Of a stretch of DNA of 64,000 bases, positions 32,936 to 41,804 are shown piece by piece. The translations under genes and the position numbers were made by a program. The stretch is taken from the NCBI RefSeq assembly GCF_001750105.1, contig NZ_CP014143.1, positions 2,945,501 through 3,009,500 on the forward strand, read 5' to 3'. The stretch comes from Microbulbifer aggregans. Its GTDB lineage: Bacteria > Pseudomonadota > Gammaproteobacteria > Pseudomonadales > Cellvibrionaceae. The notes beneath the pieces are model-generated. The model did no database searches. It saw only the letters and a list, made by a program, of their open reading frames with translations, and was not told the DNA's origin. Positions within the stretch are counted from its first letter, which is position 1; every line of letters begins with the position of its first letter.

Positions 32936-35296
32936 TTAGAAGCGGTAATCCAGATTAACACCAACCACGCGACCGCGGGATGGGTCAGTCTTGGTTGCGG
33001 GCAGGTTGTACAGTGCCTCGGCGTAGCCCCAGTGGTAGTACTCCTCACCAGTGAGGTTCTCGGCATAAATGCCTGCAGTCCAGCTGTCACTCGGCGCGGT
33101 CAGTGCGACGCGCATGTTGAACACATTGCGTGCATCCAGCCTCACGTCGTCAGTGTTTTCCAGGTCGGACCACTGTTCGCCGGTGTAGGTGTACTCACCG
33201 GAAACAGAGAGCTCACCCAGGCCGGTGGTGCGACTGTAGGTCAGTACCGCAGCAGAGGAGAACTCCGGGGAGAACGCCATCTGGTTGCCATCACAGGAAT
33301 CGCAGAACTCAGCCGGCGCACCGGTGAACTCGGTATCAAGCCACGCCATACCCAGGTACAAGTCGAGGTTATCCGTCAGCAGCCAGCGGGCATCCAGTTC
33401 CAGGCCCTGGCCCTGGGATTCACCAACATTCCGGGTGATTGCCGCAGCGCCCACGAAGAACGCCTGCTGCAGATCCTCATAGGTGTACTGGAAAGCGGCC
33501 GCGTTCAACGCCAGGCGGTTGTCCAGCAGACGAGCCTTCAGGCCCAGCTCGTAAGAGAGTACGTTCTCTTCATCAAACTTGCTCGGCTCGGCGTTGCTGC
33601 TATCCACCTCATAGCCCTGCTCGTCCAGCCACTCGTACTGGCTGTCTTCGGTAGTACCATAGGCAGGATCGGTGATGTTGTAGGACAGGTAATCGAAACC
33701 GCCGGACTTGTAGCCGGTCGCCACACTGGCATAGGCCGTCAGTTCGTCGCTCAGCACCTGTGTCAGGGTTACACGACCGGAGACATTGTCCCAGGTGTTG
33801 TCGGCCACGATCGGTCCGTTGGTATACATCGCCTGGTAGTTCCAGCCGCCGGTCCAGGTATCAGGCCACGGCGAGTCAACGCTGTAGGACTTCTCGTCCT
33901 CAGTGTAACGAACACCCAGACCCAGAGTGGTGGAGTCGGTCAGGTCATAGGTGGTGTTGGCAAAAACGCCCCAGCCGGAGTATTCACCCACGGTGTCGGC
34001 TTCTTCGATGGAAAGATTGCCGGGCGCGTACTCCCAGGGATCACCCTCGAAACCAAAGGCTTCGTCGAGAACGTCCTGAGGCAGAGCATCACAGGTCACG
34101 AAGCTGTCGAGGCCCTCTTCCCACTCGTCGGCATAGATGCCGTCACAGATGAAGTCCTCGTTATCGATACCGGCAAAATACGCATTGACCTCTTCCTCGT
34201 AATAGGAGGCACCCAGCACGTAATTGAACGGCCCGGAGTTATTGGAGGTCAGACGGAATTCCTGGCTGAAGAAATCGCCATTCTGGTCGCGCACATAGGT
34301 ATCGATATGCTCGGCAGTGCCGTCGAAGTCCTCAACATAGGTGTAGTTGTGGGTCTTGTAACCGGTAATGGAGGACAGGGTTGAACCGCTGGCCAACTCG
34401 TGCTCGACAGTCAGGATGACGTCGGCGATCTCGGCCTCATCCTTACCAATCTGGTCGTTGTAGACCTGATCGTAATCGCCTTCCAGAATCGGGTAGTTGT
34501 AACCAGCATCGTTGTCGAAGGCGCGATAGATGGTGCCGTCGCTGATACGGTCCTCGTACTGCGCCAGCAGGGTGACTGTGGTGCTGTCAAAACCGTCGTA
34601 AACGGTAGTGATGCGCATGGCGTTCAGTTCGCTGGCACCCAGGTCACGGCCACCGGCCAGGTTCTCTACGTGACCGTCTTCCTGGAAGTGCTTACCGGCA
34701 AAGCGTACGGAAAGGTCATCACCCAGCGGCATGTCGAGGCCACCCTCGATCTCAGTGCGGCCGTACTGGCCAGCACCTACGGAAACCTCACCAGCCATTG
34801 TGTCACCAGGCTTGCGGGACACCATGGAGATGGCTCCGGAAGCGGTGTTACGGCCAAACAGGGTGCCCTGCGGACCTTTGACAACTTCGACGCGCTCCAG
34901 GTCGTACATGCTCGGCGTCGCACCGGTGCGGCTCTGGTAAACGCCGTCCAGGAAGATACCCAGTGCCGGATCGCTGCCGCTACCAAAGCTGTTGTTGTTG
35001 ACACCGCGAACTGATACGGAATCGAAGTAGGAGTCGGTGGTCTCACCAGAAACCCCCGGGGTCAGCGCGAACAGGTCTTTGAAGTCGCTCAGGTTGCTGT
35101 TCTTGACCGTGTCGCCGGTAAAGGCGCTAACCGCCATCGGCACATCCTTGAGGGACTCTGCACGCATCTGCGCGGTAACAGTTACCTCTTCAATCTGTGC
35201 CGCGGTAGCACCCGTGCTGACAGCAATGACTACGGCACCCACGGCCGAAGCCAGGGTGTTCTTGGTCGTGAACAATTGTTTCTCGTTAACAGGCAT
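32936..35296 (-). CDS. TonB-dependent outer-membrane receptor
   Basis: This 786-aa protein has a signal peptide (1-33, ending GATA-AQ), a TonB-box-like EEVTVTAQ (36-43), a plug domain (about 50-165, SVSVRGVNNNSFGSGSDPALGIFLDGVYQSR and VEVVKGPQGTLFGRNTASGAISMVSRKP) and a 22-strand type barrel ending in F (GVNLDYRF). No N-terminal signalling extension is present, so it is not a FecA-type transducer. Two Cys pairs are in extracellular-type acidic loops (near CDGIYADEW...VTCDALP and FCDSCDG). The substrate is unknown. The upstream element at 35390-35412 is shared with the puuB/puuA promoter region, which hints at an amine- or peptide-type ligand. Confidence 0.93.
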   Translation of the reverse strand: MPVNEKQLFTTKNTLASAVGAVVIAVSTGATAAQIEEVTVTAQMRAESLKDVPMAVSAFTGDTVKNSNLSDFKDLFALTPGVSGETTDSYFDSVSVRGVNNNSFGSGSDPALGIFLDGVYQSRTGATPSMYDLERVEVVKGPQGTLFGRNTASGAISMVSRKPGDTMAGEVSVGAGQYGRTEIEGGLDMPLGDDLSVRFAGKHFQEDGHVENLAGGRDLGASELNAMRITTVYDGFDSTTVTLLAQYEDRISDGTIYRAFDNDAGYNYPILEGDYDQVYNDQIGKDEAEIADVILTVEHELASGSTLSSITGYKTHNYTYVEDFDGTAEHIDTYVRDQNGDFFSQEFRLTSNNSGPFNYVLGASYYEEEVNAYFAGIDNEDFICDGIYADEWEEGLDSFVTCDALPQDVLDEAFGFEGDPWEYAPGNLSIEEADTVGEYSGWGVFANTTYDLTDSTTLGLGVRYTEDEKSYSVDSPWPDTWTGGWNYQAMYTNGPIVADNTWDNVSGRVTLTQVLSDELTAYASVATGYKSGGFDYLSYNITDPAYGTTEDSQYEWLDEQGYEVDSSNAEPSKFDEENVLSYELGLKARLLDNRLALNAAAFQYTYEDLQQAFFVGAAAITRNVGESQGQGLELDARWLLTDNLDLYLGMAWLDTEFTGAPAEFCDSCDGNQMAFSPEFSSAAVLTYSRTTGLGELSVSGEYTYTGEQWSDLENTDDVRLDARNVFNMRVALTAPSDSWTAGIYAENLTGEEYYHWGYAEALYNLPATKTDPSRGRVVGVNLDYRF

Positions 35297-35389
35297 GGTC
35301 GTCCCCGTGTTGTTTTTATGCAGGGCTGCTCATCCGATACCGCTGATGACAGTACCCAAGTGATAAAACTTGAAGCTTCGTTATCCCAC

Positions 35390-35412
35390 AAACCGAATGA
35401 TTATTCAAATTT
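35390..35412. promoter_or_regulatory. Putative operator half-site upstream of TonB receptor gene
   Basis: AAACCGAAT-G-ATTATTCAA (35390-35408) matches the half-site of the large dyad at 36811-36855 at 18 of 18 positions, with one variable base between the blocks. It lies about 95-115 bp upstream of the receptor start codon. The second arm here is degenerate (TTCTGGATTACGG region). Confidence 0.6.
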
Positions 35413-35462
35413 ACATTCTGGATTACGGATTCATTGTTTTCTGGCACTGATTTGGTGCAGTT

Positions 35463-36770
35463 TCAGCTGCCCAACTTGTCCTTCAGGCTGTAGTAGAGCA
35501 TCCCCGCCACCAGTCCCGGCCACCGGAGCAGCGTGCCGCCAGGGAAGGTCGGTGTCGGAATTTGCGCCAGTATATCAAAACGTTCCTCGGTGCCAGCTAT
35601 TACTTCTGCAAGCAACTTGCCAGCGAACGTGGCGGTCGGCACACCGTGGCCGGAGTACCCCTGGCTGTAGTAGATATTTGGCTCCAGCCGGCCCAGATGC
35701 GGCATCCTGTTCAGGGTAATGGCCAGGGTCCCGCCCCAGCCGTACTCGATGCGGGTATCGGCGAGCTGGGGGTACACCCGCAACATGTACTTGCGCACAA
35801 AGCTGCGGATATCCTGCGGGAAGCGGGAGGTATAGTTCTCACCACCGCCGAAAATCAGCCGGTTGTCACCGGATAGCTTCCAGTAGTCAATGACAAACAG
35901 GGTGTCCTGGAGGGCGTGATCGTTGGCGATCAGCTCCTGGGCCAGGCTATCCGAGAGGGGCTCGGTGGCCAGAACGAAGTTATTGATCGGCATGATCTTC
36001 CCCGCCATGCGGGGCTCAAGGTTACCCAGGTAACCGTTGCAGGCCAGCACCACGTTGCCAGCCCTCACCTGCCCTTTTGCCGTCTCCACCACGCAAGGTG
36101 AACCGCCACGGTAGCTGGAGACCCGGCTGTGCTCGAAGAACTGCACTCCAGCGGCCGCAGCGGCATCAGCCAGGCCAAGGGCATAATTCAGAGGGTGCAG
36201 GTGCAGGGAACCACTATCGATTTGCGCCCCATAATAACGCTCGGAGCCCACCAGGCTGCGGACCTCGTCTTCGCCGACATAACGCATCTGGTCATAGCCA
36301 TAGCGTTCCCGCAGCATTTCCACTTCCTGCTCAAGATCACTGTTGTGGCTGCGCTTTGCCGCCAGGTGCATGATGCCCCGCTTGAGATCGCACTGGATGT
36401 CGTGCTTTTTGATCAGGGACTCGACCAGCTGAACCGCTTCCACTCCCATATCCCAGAGTTCTTTGGCGGTATCGAAGCCCAGCATCTTCTCGAGGTCTTC
36501 CTGCCCTTTTCTCTGGCCAACACCCACATGGCCACCATTGCGCCCCGACGCCCCCCAGCCTATCCGCTCAGCTTCCAGCACCACCACCTTGTAGCCGCGC
36601 TCCGCCAGGTGCAGAGCTGAGGACAGGCCTGTGTAGCCTGCACCAATCACGCAGACATCCGCTTCCACGGTCCCCTCCAGCGCTGGATACACTGGTGCTG
36701 CGTTCGCGCTGGCGGCATAGTAGGAATCGGTATGCCCGACCAGTTTGCTGACCGTACCTGCGTTATTCAT
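35463..36770 (-). CDS. puuB: FAD-dependent gamma-glutamylputrescine oxidase-like protein
   Basis: PuuB-type enzymes oxidise gamma-glutamyl-putrescine (or related glutamyl-amines) to the aldehyde plus hydrogen peroxide. The 435-aa protein has the FAD dinucleotide fold DVCVIGAGYTGLSSALHLAERGYKVVVLEAERIGWGASGRNGG (38-81) and a DAO C-terminal part with EYGWGGTLAITLNRMPHLG and YYSQGYSGHGV. I start it at ATG 36770 because TTGGAGAAG lies 5 nt upstream; a longer frame reaches 36821. It is divergent from a PuuA-like synthetase and shares the dyad at 36811-36855. The exact amine substrate is inferred. Confidence 0.85.
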   Translation of the reverse strand: MNNAGTVSKLVGHTDSYYAASANAAPVYPALEGTVEADVCVIGAGYTGLSSALHLAERGYKVVVLEAERIGWGASGRNGGHVGVGQRKGQEDLEKMLGFDTAKELWDMGVEAVQLVESLIKKHDIQCDLKRGIMHLAAKRSHNSDLEQEVEMLRERYGYDQMRYVGEDEVRSLVGSERYYGAQIDSGSLHLHPLNYALGLADAAAAAGVQFFEHSRVSSYRGGSPCVVETAKGQVRAGNVVLACNGYLGNLEPRMAGKIMPINNFVLATEPLSDSLAQELIANDHALQDTLFVIDYWKLSGDNRLIFGGGENYTSRFPQDIRSFVRKYMLRVYPQLADTRIEYGWGGTLAITLNRMPHLGRLEPNIYYSQGYSGHGVPTATFAGKLLAEVIAGTEERFDILAQIPTPTFPGGTLLRWPGLVAGMLYYSLKDKLGS

Positions 36771-36810
36771 AGATTCTTCTCCAACTGCGTAGGGTCCCCG
36801 GGCACCCCAA

Positions 36811-36855
36811 AAACCGAACAATAATTCAATTTATAATTGAATAATAATTCGGTTT
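36811..36855. promoter_or_regulatory. 45-bp near-perfect dyad between puuB and puuA genes
   Basis: The sequence begins AAACCGAA and ends TTCGGTTT, with inner arms ATTCAATT and AATTGAAT. Comparing it with its own reverse complement, only a few central and flanking positions differ. It lies 41-85 bp before the puuB ATG and about 175 bp before the puuA ATG. The size and symmetry fit an operator bound by a dimer pair or tetramer. The same half-site recurs at 35390-35412. Confidence 0.65.
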
Positions 36856-37030
36856 CTTGTCATAATCAAAGCCTGCAATCTGGTTTATTGACCTAATTGC
36901 CTCCCGCATCGGCCACCAGGCACCCTTGCCTGTGGACTGTTCGGCCCCATAAAGGCAGCGCCGATACCCCCCGATCCGGGCGTATACTAAAACAATCCCT
37001 CCAGGGGGAATCCTTCGACCAAGGTGTAAC

Positions 37031-38365
37031 ATGGACAAAATTACAAAGTGGCTGGCAGAGCACAACATCTCTGAGGTGGAGTGTCTGGTGCCCGACATGT
37101 CCGGCAATGCCAGGGGCAAATTTACCCCCACGGACAAGTTCCTCACCGAAGACAGCCGGCTGCCGGAAAGCATCCTCGTACAAACCGTCACCGGAGACTA
37201 TGTCGATGAGCACAACGAGCTTGTCGACCCCGCCGACACCGACATGCTGCTGGTACCCGATCCGGATTCCGTGCGCCTGAATCCCTGGGCTAACGAGCCC
37301 ACGGCCCAGATCATCCACGACTGCTACACACGGGATGGCCAGCCGCATCCGATCAGCACCCGCAACATTCTCAAGTTCGTACTGGCCAAATATGAGGCCA
37401 TGGGCTGGAAGCCGGTGGTCGCGCCCGAGGTTGAGTTCTACCTGGTCAAGCGCAACCTGGATCCCGATGAAAAACTGTCCGCCCCGGTTGGCCGCTCAGG
37501 CCGCACCGAAAAGACACGCCAGTCCTACAGCATCGACGCGGCCAACGAGTACGAGCCGATCATCGAGGACATGTACGACTTTTCGGAGGCCCAGGGCCTG
37601 GACGTGGACACCCTGATCCACGAGTCCGGCACGGCACAGATGGAAATCAATTTCCTGCACGGTGATGCGCTTCGCCTGGCCGACCAGGTTTTCACTTTCA
37701 AACGAACCGTACGTGAGACCGCGCTTCGCCACGGTATCTATGCCACATTCATGGCCAAGCCGATGGAAGATGAGCCGGGCAGCGCCCTGCACATTCACCA
37801 GAGTGTTGTCGACATCGAGACCGGCAAGAACATCTTCGTGGACGAAGATGGCCGTGAAAACCAGCGCTTCATGCACTTTATTGGCGGCATGCAGAAGTAC
37901 ACCCCGGGCTTCATCAGCTTCTTCGCCCCTAACGTAAACTCGTATCGCCGTTTCACCCCGGAAATCGCGGCGCCCACCAGCCTGCACTGGGGGTATGACA
38001 ATCGCACGACCGGCCTGCGGGTACCTGACAGCTCACCACAGGCCAAGCGTCTGGAAAACCGTTTCCCTGGCGCGGACTGTAACCCCTACCTGGCAATTGC
38101 GACCTCCCTCGCATGCGGGTACCTGGGCATGGTCAATGAAATCGAGCCAACCCCACCCTATAAGGGGGACTGCTCTTCAGAGCCGATCAGTCTGCCCCGC
38201 ACACAGGAGCACGCGCTCAGCCTGCTGCTCGAATGTGAAGAAGCGGCAGAAATGTTCGGGGAGAAATTTGTACGCGCGTGGAGTGCGATCAAGCGGGATG
38301 AATACGAGGAATTCAACCGGGTGATCAGTTCCTGGGAGCGCGAGTACCTGCTGCTCAACGTGTAG
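37031..38365 (+). CDS. puuA: Glutamine synthetase-family gamma-glutamyl-amine ligase (PuuA-like)
   Basis: This 444-aa protein belongs to the GlnA-like group that joins glutamate to amines such as putrescine, using ATP. The GS catalytic core is intact: VVAPEVEFYLV (metal Glu), SGTAQMEINFLHGDALRLADQVFTFKRTVRETA, GSALHIHQSV, NSYRRFTPEIAAPTSLHWGYDNRTTGLRVP and ENRFPGADCNPYLAIA. The tyrosine adenylylation motif of true GlnA is not present. It is divergent from the PuuB-like oxidase. PuuC and PuuD are not seen, so only the first two steps of the pathway are encoded here. ATG 37031 has AAGGTG upstream. Confidence 0.85.
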   Translation: MDKITKWLAEHNISEVECLVPDMSGNARGKFTPTDKFLTEDSRLPESILVQTVTGDYVDEHNELVDPADTDMLLVPDPDSVRLNPWANEPTAQIIHDCYTRDGQPHPISTRNILKFVLAKYEAMGWKPVVAPEVEFYLVKRNLDPDEKLSAPVGRSGRTEKTRQSYSIDAANEYEPIIEDMYDFSEAQGLDVDTLIHESGTAQMEINFLHGDALRLADQVFTFKRTVRETALRHGIYATFMAKPMEDEPGSALHIHQSVVDIETGKNIFVDEDGRENQRFMHFIGGMQKYTPGFISFFAPNVNSYRRFTPEIAAPTSLHWGYDNRTTGLRVPDSSPQAKRLENRFPGADCNPYLAIATSLACGYLGMVNEIEPTPPYKGDCSSEPISLPRTQEHALSLLLECEEAAEMFGEKFVRAWSAIKRDEYEEFNRVISSWEREYLLLNV

Positions 38366-38380
38366 CCCACCTACCCCAAT

Positions 38381-38410
38381 AAAAAAGGCGGCCAGATGGC
38401 CGCCTTTTTT
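38381..38410. terminator. Bidirectional terminator between puuA and AGCS transporter genes
   Basis: Stem GGCGGCC / GGCCGCC with loop AGAT, flanked by A6 and T6, between two convergent genes. Confidence 0.9.
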
Positions 38411-38474
38411 GTGCGCAATCCTGATGGAAGAAACAGCCGGGATTTCCCTCCGGCTGCTCTATCTCCCCACCCGA

Positions 38475-40145
38475 TTACTTGTGGCTCGGATCCTTCCAGT
38501 ATTCCTTCACGGTATCTTTCATCTCACGTGCAAGGATGGTGATACCAAAGAGGTTTGGCAGGGTCATGATGACAATCGCCACTGCAGACAGATTCCAGAT
38601 GATGGTGGTGTCCTCGATGGCCGCCCAGAAAAACGCCAGCACGTAGACCAGCCGGTAAGGCATCACCGCCTTGGGGCCGAACAGGTAGATCATCGAGCGG
38701 TCACCATAGTATGACCAGGCGATAGCGGTTGAGAAGGCAAACAGGAGAATACCGAGTGTCACAATCAGACTGCCGTATTCGCCAAAGAAACCGCGCTGGA
38801 ATGCCACATTGGTCAACGCCACGGAATGCACCAGGGAGTTACCCCAGATTTCCACGTTCTCATTAACGAAGCGGCCATCCCGAACTGTCAACACGCCACT
38901 GAAGCTGTCATCGGCAACCCGGTACTCCACGTCCTCGGCAATCGAGCGCGCATTGATCAGGGTGAACTCACCTTCGTTCAGAGCGCGGCCATCGGCCACC
39001 ACGACAGAACCGTTGAACGGCTTCACTTTACTGTCGCCATTACTCAGGAAGTGGAACAACTCGCTGACATGCTCCTGATCTTCATCGGTGTAGCTGCCCG
39101 CAACCGCCACCATGTCTGCGCGCTCGAAGCGGTTCATATGCTTCTCGGTCCAGACCCCGGACGACAGGATCACCAGTCCAGTGAGCGTACAGATGATGAT
39201 GGTATCGATGAACGGTTCCAGCAGCGAGACCATGCCCTCTGAAACAGGCTCATCGGCACGGGCCGAGGCGTGCGCAATAGGCGCGGAACCCTGCCCCGCT
39301 TCATTGGAGAAGAGACCACGATTCACACCGCGGTTGAAGGCATAGGCGAAGCTCGCCCCGAGGAAGCCACCCGCAGCCGCAGAGCCGTTGAAGGCATCCC
39401 GGAACACGGCCAGGAAAGACGGCACGATGTTCTGGTAGTTGTAGATGATGACTGCCAGTGCACCGACGATATAGAGCACTGCCATGATGGGTACGATCGT
39501 AGAGGTCACCTTGGCGATGCGGGTGATACCGCCGATGATCACCATGCCGAGCAGAACTGCCAGCACCCCACCGGTAAGAGCCTTGTTGAGCCCGAAGGTG
39601 TCATACATCGCCTGGGCAATGTTATTGACCTGCGGCAGGCTGCCTGTGCCAAATGAGCTGATAACGGTAGCGATCGCAAACAGCACCGCCAGCCACTTCA
39701 TATTCAGACGCCGCTCCATGTAAAACATGGGGCCGCCTGCATAGTAGCCGTCCGCTGCCTTGATCCGGTATTTGTGCGAGAGAGTTACCTCGACGAATTT
39801 TGTCGTCATGCCCAGGAAGGCGGTGACCCACATCCAGAAGAGCGCGGCCGGCCCACCGAGAAAGATAGCCAGGCCAACACCACCGATATTGCCCGTGCCG
39901 ACAGTACCGGAAAGTGCGGTTGAGAGTGCCTGAAAGTGAGAGGTATCACCGGGATCACCGGGCTTATCGTACTTGCCCTGCACAATCTTGATCGCATGGC
40001 CGAAGTAACGAAGCTGCGGAAAGCCCAGAAACAGGGTAAAGAACAGACCTACACCCAGCAGCACCCAGGGAAACCATGGCGCTGAACCGAGCATCCCATC
40101 CATGGACAATAGGATATTGTTAAAGGATTCCAAGCTGACCCCCAC
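38475..40145 (-). CDS. Alanine/glycine:cation symporter family protein with soluble insert
   Basis: AGCS proteins import alanine, glycine or related amino acids with Na+ or H+. Core signatures are [42 protein letters not shown] (67-107), the substrate-site region and [25 protein letters not shown] (271-295). The protein is 556 aa against about 450-480 for most members. The extra length is a hydrophilic, beta-rich stretch at about 335-440 between the helix ending LSSGVW and the one starting [13 protein letters not shown] 40145 opens the longest frame, but TTG 40133 with GGGGG 6 nt upstream is also possible. Its partner genes are not obvious; it could import amines or amino acids for the Puu-like enzymes. 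Confidence 0.88.
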   Translation of the reverse strand: MGVSLESFNNILLSMDGMLGSAPWFPWVLLGVGLFFTLFLGFPQLRYFGHAIKIVQGKYDKPGDPGDTSHFQALSTALSGTVGTGNIGGVGLAIFLGGPAALFWMWVTAFLGMTTKFVEVTLSHKYRIKAADGYYAGGPMFYMERRLNMKWLAVLFAIATVISSFGTGSLPQVNNIAQAMYDTFGLNKALTGGVLAVLLGMVIIGGITRIAKVTSTIVPIMAVLYIVGALAVIIYNYQNIVPSFLAVFRDAFNGSAAAGGFLGASFAYAFNRGVNRGLFSNEAGQGSAPIAHASARADEPVSEGMVSLLEPFIDTIIICTLTGLVILSSGVWTEKHMNRFERADMVAVAGSYTDEDQEHVSELFHFLSNGDSKVKPFNGSVVVADGRALNEGEFTLINARSIAEDVEYRVADDSFSGVLTVRDGRFVNENVEIWGNSLVHSVALTNVAFQRGFFGEYGSLIVTLGILLFAFSTAIAWSYYGDRSMIYLFGPKAVMPYRLVYVLAFFWAAIEDTTIIWNLSAVAIVIMTLPNLFGITILAREMKDTVKEYWKDPSHK

Positions 40146-40244
40146 TACTCTTATTCGTTTTGCTTGTTTTATAAACAGAAAATTCTGTCAATTTTGCCGG
40201 GCAGATTAGCAGTTTACTGTTGTTTATAACAGTAAGGCATAGGC

Positions 40245-41255
40245 TTACTGCAGGAATCCAAAATGCTCCCGGTGCGGGAAGAGCCCAAAATGCCCTCCTG
40301 TATGCACGAAAACCAGATTCTCGCAGTGCCGGTATTGGCCGCGATGCAGCTCTTGCAGCAAACCGTGGAATGCTTTGCCGGTATAAACCGGATCCAATAG
40401 CACCCCTTCCAGGTTTGCCACTTCGGCAATGGTCCGGTAGACCGGCTCTTCAGCGATGGCGTAGCCCGGACCGATATAATCCGCATTGACCGAGATATCC
40501 AGTGCTGCCGGATCAAAGCCACCGCTGTAGCTGGACGCCCAATCGGCCACATCCTCCCGCACCTTGTCGTAGAAGTACTCGGCACTATCACAGACGGCAA
40601 ACCCGGTGACCCGAGTCTCTGCCCCCACAAGATGGCAACCGAGCGTGAGCCCCGCCTGGGTGCCCCCACTACCGGTTGCACAGATAATCTGCTCCGGTTC
40701 GAAACCCGCCGCCTTGCAGTCACTCAGCAATTCCTCGGTTCCGGAGATATAGCCCCAGATACCGAGCCCATCACTGGCCCCCGTCGGGATACAGAGCGCA
40801 CGATGGCCGCGCTGCTCATAAAAGTCCCGCCAGTAGTCAAAGAGCTCCGCCTGGCGAGAGAAGTATTCCCGCGGCGGATAGAAAGCACAGGAGGCACCGG
40901 CCAGCTGATCCACAAGCAGGTTTCCATCAGCTGCGCCACTGTGTTCGCCGCGGAGAATCAGCTGTACACGCAGCCCAAGCTTGGCTCCCACCAAAGCCGT
41001 GGTGCGACAGTGGTTGGACTGAATGCCTCCGCAGGTGATCAGGGTGTCACATCCGCGCTCCCGAGCGGCACCCGCAATAAACTCAAGTTTACGCAGCTTG
41101 TTTCCCGACATACCGGATTCGGTCAGGTCATCCCTTTTCACCCACAACCGGGGGCCGCCATGAGGGGTGGAGTGCTTCTCAGTGAGCCGATCAAGAGGCT
41201 GAAGCGGAGTCGGCAGTCTCGCAAGACTAATTTTTGAAGGATATTCGAGTGGCAT
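40245..41255 (-). CDS. D-cysteine desulfhydrase / ACC deaminase family PLP enzyme
   Basis: This is a fold-type II PLP enzyme of 336 aa. The cofactor lysine is Lys53 in MSGNKLRKLEF; GGIQSNHCRTTAL binds the substrate carboxylate; ATGSGGTQAGLTLGC holds the PLP phosphate. Homologues include DcyD (D-cysteine to pyruvate, H2S and ammonia) and ACC deaminase; the sequence does not settle which. It lies upstream of the AGCS gene on the same strand, 99 bp apart, so cotranscription is possible. A desulfhydrase role would fit the nearby cysB, but that is context only. Confidence 0.85.
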   Translation of the reverse strand: MPLEYPSKISLARLPTPLQPLDRLTEKHSTPHGGPRLWVKRDDLTESGMSGNKLRKLEFIAGAARERGCDTLITCGGIQSNHCRTTALVGAKLGLRVQLILRGEHSGAADGNLLVDQLAGASCAFYPPREYFSRQAELFDYWRDFYEQRGHRALCIPTGASDGLGIWGYISGTEELLSDCKAAGFEPEQIICATGSGGTQAGLTLGCHLVGAETRVTGFAVCDSAEYFYDKVREDVADWASSYSGGFDPAALDISVNADYIGPGYAIAEEPVYRTIAEVANLEGVLLDPVYTGKAFHGLLQELHRGQYRHCENLVFVHTGGHFGLFPHREHFGFLQ

Positions 41256-41302
41256 TGTTCTTCCCTAAGCTCGCACGGTTATTGTGCATTTCCTGCCCAA
41301 AC

Positions 41303-41329
41303 AAAAAACCCGGCTTTCGCCGGGTTTTT
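41303..41329. terminator. Bidirectional terminator after yajC
   Basis: Stem CCCGGC / GCCGGG with TTTC loop, A6 on one side and T5 on the other, 34 nt past the yajC stop. Confidence 0.85.
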
Positions 41330-41363
41330 CAGCTGCCGGCCTGGCCGGGAGCGCCGATCTGAA

Positions 41364-41696
41364 TCAGATCTTTTTGATGGTTCCCTTGGGAAGGATTGCG
41401 TGCACAGCAACCTTCTGGAAACGCAGCTGGGTATTGTCGGCTACTTCCAGCACGATGTAATCATCATCCACCTTTTCGATGCGCCCCAGCATGCCGCTGG
41501 TCATGACCACTTCATCGCCCTTCTTCAGGGCACCGACCAGCTCCTGGTGCTCTTTCTGGCGCTTGCGCTGCGGACGAATAATGAAAAACCACATGAAAGC
41601 GAAAAGACCGGCGAACATGATCAGTGTAACCATCGGGTTACCCTGCGGGGCCGGCGCTGCTTCCTGTGCTACTGCGGCGGGAATGAAAAAGCTCAT
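41364..41696 (-). CDS. yajC: Preprotein translocase-associated YajC
   Basis: YajC is the small membrane subunit of the SecDF-YajC complex. The 110-aa protein has an N-terminal segment MSFFIPAAVAQEAAPAPQG, one transmembrane helix (about 22-42, VTLIMFAGLFAFMWFFIIRP), the RPQRKRQKEHQELV junction and a small beta domain (GDEVVMTSGMLGRIEKVDDDYIVLEV). I start it at ATG 41696, preceded by TGAGGT. Normally yajC is flanked by tgt and secD-secF. Here it is alone between a PLP enzyme and an AraC gene and has its own terminator, which is unusual. Confidence 0.92.
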   Translation of the reverse strand: MSFFIPAAVAQEAAPAPQGNPMVTLIMFAGLFAFMWFFIIRPQRKRQKEHQELVGALKKGDEVVMTSGMLGRIEKVDDDYIVLEVADNTQLRFQKVAVHAILPKGTIKKI

Positions 41697-41804
41697 GCAA
41701 AACCTCAAAGAGTCAGCCAATAAATTGCAGCCAACTCTAACGGGTTTGCCGGGCGTAGGCAATCAGAGGGGACTGGCGAACAGCAAGACCAGCCCCCTTT
41801 CAGC

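Noticed and set aside
32108-34384. Plus-strand open frame of 758 codons opposite the TonB receptor
   Set aside because: The minus-strand frame encodes a clear receptor with signal peptide and plug; the opposite frame has no recognisable features.
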